From contig JAKAEJ010000001.1 in assembly GCA_021818335.1 (NCBI GenBank), forward strand, positions 1 to 64,000: a DNA stretch of 64,000 nucleotides, written 5' to 3'. Position 1 is the first letter of the stretch, and each line of letters begins with the position of its first letter. Below, in pieces: positions 48,965 to 57,120 of the stretch. The translations under genes were made by a program, and so were the position numbers. The notes beneath the pieces are model-generated. The model saw only the letters and a program-made list of their open reading frames with translations, had not been told where the DNA came from and did no database searches. The DNA comes from Pseudomonadota bacterium. GTDB taxonomy: Bacteria > Pseudomonadota > Gammaproteobacteria > Xanthomonadales > Rhodanobacteraceae.

Positions 48965-49387
48965 TTACATGTCATGTTTCGCCAACGTGTATCCGCGCTG
49001 CTGGTAGGTGCGCCAGCGGGTGCGTGAGCCAGCACGTGCGTCGGCCTCGGCAGGGACAACTTCCAGAAGTCGGGCGCAATCGCGATCACACGCGTCCTCG
49101 CGCAAATTCACCACCGCTTCGCGATCAGGTGTCTCAACGCCGGGGGGCACGATCAGCACCGCCGTGTCATCGTCGTCGGTGTCGCCGGCAATCTGGTGGG
49201 GAATGAAAGCGTCGTCATCGAAGCTCCACAGAAGCTCGTCGAGGGCTTCGGCCTCGGCAACATCACGCACGAGGACCAGGACCCGCAGGCCCCTCGCGTG
49301 GGCGCGCCTAACCAGCTCGCAAACGAGCAATAATGGCTGCGCACGAAAGCGCGGCTTTTCGATGAGATAGAAGTCTGCCTGAGGCAT
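48965..49387 (-). CDS. holC: DNA polymerase III subunit chi
   Basis: Clamp-loader accessory subunit that contacts single-stranded DNA-binding protein. The 140-aa product has the family start ADFYLIEKPRFRAQPLLLVCELVRRAHARGLRVLVL and the WSFDDDAFIPHQ block. It is usually found beside pepA and valS, but neither is adjacent here: a two-component pair lies upstream. Confidence 0.92.
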   Translation of the reverse strand: MPQADFYLIEKPRFRAQPLLLVCELVRRAHARGLRVLVLVRDVAEAEALDELLWSFDDDAFIPHQIAGDTDDDDTAVLIVPPGVETPDREAVVNLREDACDRDCARLLEVVPAEADARAGSRTRWRTYQQRGYTLAKHDM

Positions 49388-49446
49388 GACTGAAGGTTAA
49401 CCGCGCGCGACGCGCGGGTCACCATACGGCACGCGACGACGAAGGC

Positions 49447-50769
49447 TCACCGCGTGGATTCACGTTGGGCATCGGGTAACAGGATGCGAACGCACAAGCC
49501 AGCGCCTTCCCAATTCGCCAGACTGATGCGCCCGCCATGCGCCTCGACGATTTCTCGCGCCAGGGCGAGACCCAGTCCGCTGCCACTGCGCTTGGTCGAA
49601 TAGAAGGGCATCAATGCCTGCGCTAGAACCGCCTCGCTCATCCCGCTTCCGCGGTCTCGGATTTCAATTCGCCACAGCGAGTCAATCAATTGGACCTCGA
49701 GTTCCACCGCAGCTTCCGGACCACCGGCTTCGTGGGCGTTCTTCACCAGGTTCAGAAGCGCCTGCTCCATCTGCGCTGGGTCAACGGAAACGGACGCGTC
49801 CGGAATCGGGTACGGCAAGCGGAAGGAAGCGTGTGCCGCCAGAGCATCGATCAGGGCTGACCATTTCACGGCCTCGCGGCGCGGAGCGGGAAGTTTCGCG
49901 ATTTGCGCATAGTCAGCAATGAAGCGGTGCAAATGCTGTGCTCGCTCGCCGATGCGGGCAAATACGTCCGGCAATGACGCGACCTGTCCGCGGCGTGCCA
50001 TTTCAGCCCCGGGATGCGCCAAAGACGTGATCGGAGCCAACGAATTGTTGAGCTCGTGGCTGATGACGCGGATAACTTTCTTCCACACCGCCACTTCAGC
50101 GCGCGCCAGCTCGCGCGTCATCCGCCGCAGCAAATAGAGGCGGTGCGGGACGCCCTGAAGTCTGAAACCGCGCTGCGCCAGGTGGTATCGCTCCTCCATG
50201 CCGTCGATCTCAAGCATGAAAAGACCGTCATCTCCGGCTGCCAGCGCGTTCCGCAGCGGTGCGGGAAGTCCCTCAAGCAGCACCATGAACGACTCACCTG
50301 CCAGACCGCGGCCACCACCAAGCAACCGACGGGCAGCCAGATTGCACAGTGCGATGCGGTCATGACCGTCCACCAGCCATAGCGCCACGGGCGTGTGTTG
50401 CAACACCGTGTCCAGAAGTAACTCGCGCTGCGCCAGATGCTGATTGCGGGTACGCAACGCCATGCCGAGTGCATTGTGTGCTTCGATCAGCGCTCCCATT
50501 TCGTCGCGCCTGCGCAAGGCAATGCCGAAGCTGAAGTCCCCGTCCCAATAGCTGGCGATTGCGCTGTCCAGCGCACGCAAGAGACGCCGGTTAGGCTGCA
50601 TCAGCGAACTTGCGATCCAGAGAAGCAGCGGCAACAAAACCATCGCCGCTACGGCCACGGCCCAAGGCGGTGCAAGCAGCGATTCGAGCATGACAACCAT
50701 TGCTGCGCCGGCCAGCGAGGAAAGCCACAACAACAGAGCAAGCTTGCCTGCGAGCGAAAATACGCGCAT
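49447..50769 (-). CDS. NtrY-like sensor histidine kinase
   Basis: A 440-aa kinase: two membrane helices with almost no periplasmic loop (residues 5-58), a HAMP-like segment (residues 60-115), a PAS domain (residues 118-215), HisKA with the phospho-acceptor in VISHELNNSLAPI, and HATPase_c with NLVKNAHEAGG, DRGSGM and GSGLGLALAREI. This fits the NtrY group. The start overlaps the stop of the regulator gene by 1 bp (TGATG). Its partner regulator is broken by a stop codon. Confidence 0.92.
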   Translation of the reverse strand: MRVFSLAGKLALLLWLSSLAGAAMVVMLESLLAPPWAVAVAAMVLLPLLLWIASSLMQPNRRLLRALDSAIASYWDGDFSFGIALRRRDEMGALIEAHNALGMALRTRNQHLAQRELLLDTVLQHTPVALWLVDGHDRIALCNLAARRLLGGGRGLAGESFMVLLEGLPAPLRNALAAGDDGLFMLEIDGMEERYHLAQRGFRLQGVPHRLYLLRRMTRELARAEVAVWKKVIRVISHELNNSLAPITSLAHPGAEMARRGQVASLPDVFARIGERAQHLHRFIADYAQIAKLPAPRREAVKWSALIDALAAHASFRLPYPIPDASVSVDPAQMEQALLNLVKNAHEAGGPEAAVELEVQLIDSLWRIEIRDRGSGMSEAVLAQALMPFYSTKRSGSGLGLALAREIVEAHGGRISLANWEGAGLCVRILLPDAQRESTR

Positions 50770-52112
50770 CAGCCGGGAGTCATCCGGTAATGCTGCATCC
50801 GCCTATAGAGCGCCTGCCGCGAGAGGCCAAGCCGTTGCGCGGCCCGCGCGATGACGCCGCCGCTCAGACGCAACGCTTCCTCGATCGCCGCCCGGCCTGG
50901 CTCTTCGAGATCGCGCGCGCCTTGGGCTCGTTCTGCCAGCACAGGCAGCGCGAGATCCGTGGCTCGCACGAGCCCATCGCGGCACAGAAGACGCGCCCGC
51001 TCGAGGACATTGCGCAACTCGCGCACGTTCCCTGACCAGCGATGCGCCAACAGTGCGTCGCGGGCTTCATCGTCAAGCGCGCAAGCGCCTCCGAGAAAGT
51101 GTTCGGCCAGCGGCAGCACATCGTCGTGGCGGGCCGAAAGAGGCGGCAAGGAAATTTCTATGACGTTCAGTCGATAGTACAGATCTTCGCGGAATTGCCC
51201 TGCCCGGGCCATCGCACGCAGGTCGGCATTCGTCGCGCTGATGATGCGTACGCGCGCGCAGCGCGTACGACCTGACCCCAGGCGCTCGTATTGCCCGGAC
51301 TCGAGCACCCGCAGCAACTTGGCCTGGCTGGAGGGCGGCAGGTTGCCTATTTCGTCGAGAAAGAGCGTCCCCCCGTCTGCTTGCTCAAAACGGCCCTCAC
51401 GGGCACGAGTGATACCCGTATATGCGCCTGCCTCTGCACCAAACAACTCGGCTTCAATCAGGCTTTCCGGTAGTGCTCCGCAGTTGACGGCTACCATGGG
51501 ACCGCCGCGTACGGCTGAATTGGCGTGGACGATGTCGGCGATTCGCTCCTTCCCGGAGCCGTTGGGACCCGTAAGCAGGATCGGTACGGCACTGGGCGCA
51601 ACCTGGCAGACCAGCTCCAGAACCTGCAGCATTGCATCGGAAGCGAACACCAGACCACGGAGATCGCAGTGGGCTTCAAGCCTCTCGCGACGATCCCTGC
51701 GCATGCGCCGATGCTCTTCAAGTGCACGGTTGGCATCTGCAAGTTCGAGCAGGTTCTCAACCGTCGCCAACAGACGCGTGTCGTCCCATGGCTTGGAGAG
51801 GTAATCGGCAGCACCGGCATTGATCAGTCTGACGGCCGCATCCAGGCGGGTCCAGCCCGTCAGCAGGATCACCGGCAAATCGGGACGCCCGACGCGCAAA
51901 GCGTGGAATAGTGCCTAGCCCTCTGATCCAGATGTGGTGTCCCCGCTGAAATTCATGTCGGCGATGACAAGATCCACCGCTTCCTCGCGGAGCCGATTGA
52001 GCCCCGCCTCGGGTGTCGGCGCGCCCAGTGTCCGGATTTCGTGCAGGGCGAACAGCGTGGTTAGCGCGTCAATCACGGCCGCATTGTCGTCAACGACGAG
52101 AACTGTGCGCAT
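50769..52112 (-). pseudogene. Sigma-54-type response regulator interrupted by an in-frame TAG
   Basis: Reading from the ATG at 52112, the receiver domain (VLVVDDNAAV, VIADMNFSGD) runs to an amber codon at 51915-51917, after GSEG. The same frame then continues at once with ALFHALRVGRPDLPVILLTGW, LSKPWDD, an AAA+ domain (Walker A GPNGSGKE, LFLDEIGNLPP) and a Fis-type helix-turn-helix (AAQRLGLSRQALYRRM). One substitution, for example TTG to TAG, explains it. The sigma-54 loop reads GAYTGI instead of GAFTGA. The 376-aa downstream ORF has only a TTG to start. It is a pseudogene, readthrough or a sequence error. Confidence 0.88.
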
Positions 52113-52122
52113 CACGCGATGC

Positions 52123-52791
52123 CTAGGGATGGGCGCGCACGGTGGACAAGAGGGCGAAGGCACCACCCCATGCGATCTGCGCACCGATGCAAAGAAGTAT
52201 GAACGAGATCAGTTGCTGCACGCCATTGAACGCACTTCGCGGGAGCATGCGCCCCAACTTCGGGGCGTACCGATAGCACACGTACACCAGCGCGGCTAGC
52301 AACGAGGCGCCCAGCAGGATGCCGACGTGCGCCAGCAGCGTGGCCTGAATACTGTGCCGCGTGGCCTGTGCTGAAAGCGTCAGCACCACAACGATGGTGC
52401 CGGGCCCGACGGTCAGGGGAAAGGTAAACGGGTAGAACGCACGCTCGAGTACCGCCTCTTCGTCGCTCGCACCGGGCGTAGGGGCCGCCTCCTTGCCTCC
52501 GGAACTCAGCATTTTCCACCCCATTGCCGCGAGGGTCAGCCCACCCCCCACCTGCACAACCGGGAGTGAAATCCCGAAGAACCGCAGGATCCCCTGGCCG
52601 AGCAGTTCAGTGACCAGGATGAATACCAGCATCATCACCGTGACCCGCAGCGCCAGGCGCCTGAAAACCGGCTCGGGTGCCTCGCCCACCATACCCAGGA
52701 TGATCAGGGCGGTGCCGACAGGATTGATGACCGGCAGCAATGCCGCGAATGCGAGCGGCAGCGTATCCAGTTCGTGCAGAATGTGCTCCAT
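52123..52791 (-). CDS. MarC family integral membrane protein
   Basis: A 222-aa protein with six hydrophobic helices and the MarC pattern (LLPVINPVGTALIILGM, GGGLTLAAMGWKML, FPLTVGPGTIVVVLTL). Despite the name, MarC proteins are not shown to confer multidrug resistance; function unknown. The ATG at 52791 overlaps the MAPEG stop by 1 bp. The track's 435-aa ORF is an overextension through the MAPEG gene in another frame. Confidence 0.9.
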   Translation of the reverse strand: MEHILHELDTLPLAFAALLPVINPVGTALIILGMVGEAPEPVFRRLALRVTVMMLVFILVTELLGQGILRFFGISLPVVQVGGGLTLAAMGWKMLSSGGKEAAPTPGASDEEAVLERAFYPFTFPLTVGPGTIVVVLTLSAQATRHSIQATLLAHVGILLGASLLAALVYVCYRYAPKLGRMLPRSAFNGVQQLISFILLCIGAQIAWGGAFALLSTVRAHP

Positions 52792-53210
52792 CAGCCAGCC
52801 GCAGCTCGCGCAAGTTCCGTGAAAACCTGAACCAGCAGCGCCACCTGCATGACCATACCGAGCGCGAATGCGGGACCGCGCTTGGCTGCGTCGCGGAGGT
52901 AAGACGCCACGTACCAGGCCCGGGCGACCAGCCAGACCGCTCCAAACATCGCGGCAAGTCGGACATCCCCCAACCACGCCGCGAGTGCGAAAGTGGGCAG
53001 GAACATGAGCGCGGCCTCCTGTGTATTGGCCTGCACCCGGAAAGCACGATCGAACGCCGGATGACCGCCGGTAGCGGGTGCGCGGATGCCGTACTTTCCG
53101 CGCGCTCGCGCGACGACGACGGCCGTCACCAGCAGAAGGACGACGGTGAGTGCAACGATCAAGGCTGCCAGCAGCATGGTGGCCATTCCCCATTGGTTGG
53201 CGATCAGCAT
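52791..53210 (-). CDS. MAPEG family membrane protein
   Basis: A 139-aa protein with four membrane helices and the MAPEG core FDRAFRVQANTQEAALMFLPTFALAAWLGD. The family includes microsomal glutathione transferases and leukotriene synthases; bacterial members are mostly uncharacterised. The start may be M1 or M9 (MATMLLAAL). It is coupled to marC downstream. Confidence 0.88.
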   Translation of the reverse strand: MLIANQWGMATMLLAALIVALTVVLLLVTAVVVARARGKYGIRAPATGGHPAFDRAFRVQANTQEAALMFLPTFALAAWLGDVRLAAMFGAVWLVARAWYVASYLRDAAKRGPAFALGMVMQVALLVQVFTELARAAAG

Positions 53211-53333
53211 AACCGGCTTGCGGTCGGGTGCATGCTGGTTGGCCAGGGAACGTCCAATTGGAACCGCGAAGCGAAGGTGCGGTCTGAATCCTTATCCACG
53301 GACTCCGGCGACCCGGCCATCGGGAGTAAACAC

Positions 53334-53552
53334 ATGTTCGGTATGACGACCGCGGCATTGCTATGGGGTACGGTATTCGGCGCGATTGGCACAGGCTACT
53401 TCGTCTACGGCAAGCGGCAGGGCGAAGCACTGTGGCTGATCAGCGGCCTGCTTCTCGGGGGCGCCATGTTCTTCGTCTACAGCTCAGGTTGGGTCATCGT
53501 CGTGGGCCTGCTGCTGACGCTGCTGCCGTGGATCTGGCGGCGTTTCACCTGA
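53334..53552 (+). CDS. Small two- to three-helix membrane protein
   Basis: A 72-aa protein hidden in the longer track ORF 52740-53552. The ATG at 53334 has GGGAG 8 nt upstream, which decides the start. It has hydrophobic stretches (TTAALLWGTVFGAIGTGYFVYG, ALWLISGLLLGGAMFFVY, WVIVVGLLLTLLPWIW) and a basic end. It resembles short conserved membrane proteins of unknown function. It is divergent from MAPEG. Confidence 0.75.
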   Translation: MFGMTTAALLWGTVFGAIGTGYFVYGKRQGEALWLISGLLLGGAMFFVYSSGWVIVVGLLLTLLPWIWRRFT

Positions 53553-53576
53553 TCCATCCGCGCTTGCCTCCGACGT

Positions 53577-55013
53577 TCAGGCCGCGTGGCGCAGTGTCGC
53601 GCGCAGCGCATCCAGCCACCGCACGACGCGCGCGACCAGATGCGCATCGAGCACGTCACCGGGCTGCGGCATGACACAGGCGATCGCCCTGCCCGTGCAG
53701 CGGGTCAGATCGTGGGTCATGTCGGGGAACTGCGCCAGCGTCGCCTGCGGCGCAGCGCGTGCGAGGCGCTGGCCATTGCCCGGCAACACCTGTACATCCT
53801 TGCCGCCCTGCGTGATCAGCATGGGCACATGTATGGCGCGCGCGAGTTGCGCCGGGTCGACGTCGATTTCGCTGCGCAGCAGAGCCGCGGCGGGGGCAAA
53901 CAGCCGCGCGAACGGATTGCGCGCCAGCGCGCCGCTCAGGCTCAGGCTGACGCCATGACTGTGCCGAATGGCGGCCAGCGTCGCGGCGATCTGCGCGCGT
54001 TCCCGCGCGATCTGCGCGGGGCTCGCGCCGCGCAACCTGGCTTCGGCGATGGCCTGGCCTGCGATGATCCGCGCCAAGGGCTTGCCCGGACCTTCCAGCG
54101 AAATCACGCCGGCGATCTTCAAGCCAGGCGCTGCGGCCAGCGCGATCAAACCGCCTTCGGAATGGCCCGCGAGGACGATTTCGTGCGGATCGATCGCTGG
54201 CTGCCGTGCCAGCCAAGTCACCAGGTCGCGCGTGTTCTGCACATAAGTCGCCAGCGTCACGTCGTTGCCATTGCCGGTGCTCGGCGCCAGGCCCAGCTTG
54301 TTGTAGCGCAATACGGCGTAGTCCTTGCACGTCAGGTCGTAGGCTAGTTGCTGATACATGGAGTTGCCCAGCGCGCCAGGCGCATTGCCGTTTTCGTCGA
54401 CCGGCCCGGAACCCGGCAACAGCAGCACCGCCGCAAACGGACCGGCCCCGTCGCGCGGCAATGTGAGCGTGCCGCGCAACACCGCGCCGGTCGAATCCAC
54501 CGCGACCGGCTGCGCACGCAGGCATGCTGCCTGCCGCGCCAGACGCGCGGCCACGGCGCCGGCGGGCTGCAGTGCTGTCCGGCTCAGCGCCACTGGCACG
54601 ATGTGCAATCCGGCCAAGTCGCCGCGCGCGTCGTAGCTGAACAGCAGGCCCAGCGTGGCGTGGCTGAAGCGCAGCGGCACCAGCACGTTGTGATACGGCG
54701 CTGGCGCCGATGCCGCGACGGCCGCGCCGTGGCCCTGATACGCGCCATTCTGCTGCTTCAACTGTTGCCACAGCTGATGCAGTTTTTCGGGCGGCAAACC
54801 CTGACGCATGGCCGCAGTGAAGCCATGCGTCGCCGCAACCCAGCGATCGGCTGCCAGCGCCGTGAGCATGGCCAGCGCCACTTGCGCATCGGGCACTGCG
54901 CGCGCCGTCGCGATCGCGACTGCCACTGGTTGCGCAACAGGCGCGGGCGCGTCGACGATCAGCGCCCATGCCAGCGACAGGCCAATTATCAGAGTGCGGT
55001 GCGGTTTCATCAC
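53577..55013 (-). CDS. Secreted alpha/beta hydrolase with N-terminal DUF3887-like domain
   Basis: A 478-aa precursor with an N-terminal signal or anchor segment (residues 8-30), a DUF3887-like domain (residues 40-150, LPPEKLHQLWQQLKQQNGAYQG) and an alpha/beta hydrolase domain (LLPGSGPVDENGNAPG; nucleophile Ser in GHSEGG; Asp in GGKDVQV; His in DMTHDL). This architecture is common for predicted periplasmic esterases or acyltransferases; substrate unknown. The gene is followed on the same strand, upstream, by the broken DUF4177 gene. Confidence 0.87.
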   Translation of the reverse strand: MMKPHRTLIIGLSLAWALIVDAPAPVAQPVAVAIATARAVPDAQVALAMLTALAADRWVAATHGFTAAMRQGLPPEKLHQLWQQLKQQNGAYQGHGAAVAASAPAPYHNVLVPLRFSHATLGLLFSYDARGDLAGLHIVPVALSRTALQPAGAVAARLARQAACLRAQPVAVDSTGAVLRGTLTLPRDGAGPFAAVLLLPGSGPVDENGNAPGALGNSMYQQLAYDLTCKDYAVLRYNKLGLAPSTGNGNDVTLATYVQNTRDLVTWLARQPAIDPHEIVLAGHSEGGLIALAAAPGLKIAGVISLEGPGKPLARIIAGQAIAEARLRGASPAQIARERAQIAATLAAIRHSHGVSLSLSGALARNPFARLFAPAAALLRSEIDVDPAQLARAIHVPMLITQGGKDVQVLPGNGQRLARAAPQATLAQFPDMTHDLTRCTGRAIACVMPQPGDVLDAHLVARVVRWLDALRATLRHAA

Positions 55014-55046
55014 CTACCTCCTTGCAGGTTTGCCGAATTGCGCAAC

Positions 55047-55237
55047 TCAGCGCGCGCGCTGGAACACCAGGTGCACGCTGAGATCGGGGTTTTCTGCGTG
55101 CACGATCTGCAGAACGCCCAGCCCTCGCGCCCGGCGTCGTTCAATGCCGTCTGCAGCGCGTCGTCGGCGATGCCGCCGATGAAGGTGCGCTTGAGTCGGA
55201 TCACGCGATACTCGTAGCGGGTGTCGTTATCGGTCAT
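55047..55237 (-). pseudogene. DUF4177 family gene with a one-base frameshift
   Basis: From the ATG at 55237 the frame gives YEYRVIRLKRTFIGGIADDALQTALNDAGREGW, typical of DUF4177. After GREGW it loses the family pattern. In the next frame the expected ending continues at once as LQIVHAENPDLSVHLVFQRAR and stops at 55047. A single missing base near 55113-55117 explains this. The track's 83-aa ORF is the shifted product. It is the last member of an SPFH / membrane / Arc-type cassette. Confidence 0.82.
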
Positions 55238-55280
55238 CTCGGATGTTCCGATGCGGATCAAAAGAGGCCGCGGCGCAGAC

Positions 55281-55457
55281 TCAAGGCTGCGGCTTGCGCT
55301 TGCCTTTCGGCAGGCGTCCGGCCTGGCGCAGCGCCTCGCGCAGCACGTATTCGATCTGCGCGTTGAGGCTGCGCAACTCGTCGTCGGACCAGCGCTGCAC
55401 CGCCGCCATGATTTCGGCGTTGATGCGCAGTGGATAGGCTTTTTTAGCGTCGTTCAT
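55281..55457 (-). CDS. Arc-type ribbon-helix-helix DNA-binding protein
   Basis: A 58-aa ORF too short for the track: [20 protein letters not shown] begins it, followed by [20 protein letters not shown] and a basic tail. This is the Arc/MetJ-like layout, with a short strand (PLRI) and two helices including the conserved [11 protein letters not shown]. It lies between the DUF4177 remnant (43 bp) and a membrane gene that it overlaps by 14 bp, and it probably represses its own cassette. No toxin gene is visible beside it. Confidence 0.82.
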   Translation of the reverse strand: MNDAKKAYPLRINAEIMAAVQRWSDDELRSLNAQIEYVLREALRQAGRLPKGKRKPQP

Positions 55458-55815
55458 GCCGGCCTGGGGGTGAAACCGGATAACGCCGTGCGATGCGCGG
55501 CACGCCGATCACCAGCGCGATGACCATCAGCACCGCCGGCGTCGCCGTGGTCAGCGCCAGCCAGGGCACGATCTCGCGTGGCACGACGGCCAGCGCCGTC
55601 GAAGTTGCCAGCATCACCAGGCCCATCAGGTACAGCCAACGCGCCACATAGCGACCCACCGCGTGCTGCCCTTCGAGCGCGACCTGGTTCCAGTCGATGA
55701 TGCCGTGCGCCAGCCCGACCGGGCCGCCGCGCCGGATCAGGGCAACCACGATGAACAGCAGCACGCCCGTCAGCGCGAGCGGGAGTGCGTTGAGCAGGTG
55801 TGGCAGCGCCGTCAT
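55444..55815 (-). CDS. Membrane protein of unknown function in SPFH cassette
   Basis: A 123-aa protein with four hydrophobic segments and the soluble stretch [23 protein letters not shown] between helices one and two. Family not recognised. It overlaps the start of the Arc-type gene and follows the SPFH gene by 72 bp, so it is probably cotranscribed with both. Confidence 0.72.
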   Translation of the reverse strand: MTALPHLLNALPLALTGVLLFIVVALIRRGGPVGLAHGIIDWNQVALEGQHAVGRYVARWLYLMGLVMLATSTALAVVPREIVPWLALTTATPAVLMVIALVIGVPRIARRYPVSPPGRHERR

Positions 55816-55887
55816 GCCCCTGTCTCCGGGTAACGGCCCGATCGGCCGTGAACGCAGTGTCGTGTCCGGACGATCCGGGCGTGGTGC

Positions 55888-56754
55888 TCAGCCACTGTAG
55901 AGCGTGCCGGCGTTGACCACCGGCTGTGTGGCGCGATCGCCGCACAGCACCACCAGCAGGTTGGCGACGATGGCCGCCTTGCGTTCCGGGTCCAGCTCCA
56001 CCACGCCATCGACTTCGAGGCGCTTCAGCGCCATCTGCGCCATGCCCACCGCGCCCTCGACGATGCGCTCGCGCGCAGCGACGATGGCATTGGCCTGCTG
56101 CCGCTGCAGCATCACCTGCGCGATCTCCGGCGCGTAGGCCAGGTGGCTGATGCGCGCTTCGATCACCATGAGCCCAGCTTTCTCCAACCGCGCCTGGATC
56201 TGCTCGCGCAGGTGCTGGTTTACCTCCTCGCCGTGGCTGCGCAGCGAAGGGCGCTGGTCGTGCGAGTCGTAGGCGTAGTTTTGCGCCATCTGCCGCAGCG
56301 CCGACTCGCTCTGGATCTTCAGGAAGCTCTCGTAGTCCTGCACCTCGAACACCGCTTCGTAGGACTCGACCACCTGCCATACCACCACCGCGGCGATCTC
56401 GATGGGGTTGCCATCGGCGTCGTTGACCTTGAGCTTGTCGGAGTCGAAATTGCGCACGCGCAGGCTGAGCGCACGCCTGGAATAGAACGGATTGGTCCAG
56501 CGTAGTCCCGGCTCGCGCACGCTGCCGGCATAGCGCCCGAATAACTGCAGCACGCGCGCCTCGTTGGGCTGCACCTGGAAGAACCCGCCGAGCAGGAACA
56601 GCCACAGCACGCTCAACGCGACCGGCAGGACGATACCCGCAGGATCGGCGTCTTTCAGGACGGCGAACCACCACCATGCCAGCAGCAGGCCAGCAACGAT
56701 CAGCGCCAGCAGCGTGGCGATGCCCGGCAGCGAAAACCCCTTGCGTTCGTTCAC
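55888..56754 (-). CDS. SPFH/band 7 domain protein
   Basis: A 288-aa protein with two N-terminal membrane helices (residues 10-30 and 42-58) and an SPFH domain (GGFFQVQPNEARVLQLFGRYAGSVREPGLRWTNPF, then ARISHLAYAPEIAQVMLQRQQANAIVAARE). It is distinct from the HflKC proteins elsewhere in this window. SPFH proteins form membrane scaffolds or microdomains. In this group, small membrane and Arc-type genes follow, but the purpose is unknown. Confidence 0.9.
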   Translation of the reverse strand: MNERKGFSLPGIATLLALIVAGLLLAWWWFAVLKDADPAGIVLPVALSVLWLFLLGGFFQVQPNEARVLQLFGRYAGSVREPGLRWTNPFYSRRALSLRVRNFDSDKLKVNDADGNPIEIAAVVVWQVVESYEAVFEVQDYESFLKIQSESALRQMAQNYAYDSHDQRPSLRSHGEEVNQHLREQIQARLEKAGLMVIEARISHLAYAPEIAQVMLQRQQANAIVAARERIVEGAVGMAQMALKRLEVDGVVELDPERKAAIVANLLVVLCGDRATQPVVNAGTLYSG

Positions 56755-56849
56755 GGCGTCCTCCTTCGTTTCCTTTATATTGATATCACTTAGATATCGT
56801 TAATGCAAGCCCGTCGCGCTTGTCGGTCCAACCGGCGGTGCGGACGAGA

Positions 56850-57070
56850 ACACTGGATCCCGGCTCGGCGCTGCGCGCCGTCCGGGATGACGTCGAATGA
56901 GAGGGGCGCCTCCGGAGTTACGCCGAATGAGGAAATACACCGGCAGGGATGACCTCGAACGAGAGGAGCGCCGCTCAGGATGGCATCAGGAAGCGGGGGC
57001 GCTGTCCGCGAGGACACCAAATGGGAGGAGACGTCGGCAGGGATGACGTAATTGAGGGGCACGCCGTCCG
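56850..57070. repeat. Degenerate repeat cluster in the SPFH-purT gap
   Basis: The 366-bp gap holds no gene. It contains a palindromic unit, GGATCCCGGC...GCCGTCCGGGATGAC (about 56854-56892), of a type seen as scattered intergenic repeats in proteobacteria. Three or four degraded copies of GGGATGACxTCGAAxGAGAGGxGCGC follow, near 56884, 56946, 56978 and 57040. Copies share GGATGAC and GAGxGGxGC but differ elsewhere. Confidence 0.6.
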
Positions 57071-57120
57071 CGGTGCACCTCCGGAAAATCGCAATGCGCT
57101 CGTCCCGAGCGCCGAGACGA

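Noticed and set aside
53656-54969. 437-aa ORF in another frame of the alpha/beta hydrolase
   Set aside because: Same-strand alternative frame, Arg/Ala/Gly-rich; the hydrolase frame has the catalytic triad.
55281-55457. Arc-type gene as the antitoxin of a toxin-antitoxin pair
   Set aside because: No toxin-like partner is adjacent; the neighbours are membrane and DUF4177 genes.
55454-56677. 407-aa ORF across the SPFH and membrane genes
   Set aside because: Arg/Gly-rich alternative frame covering two well-supported genes.
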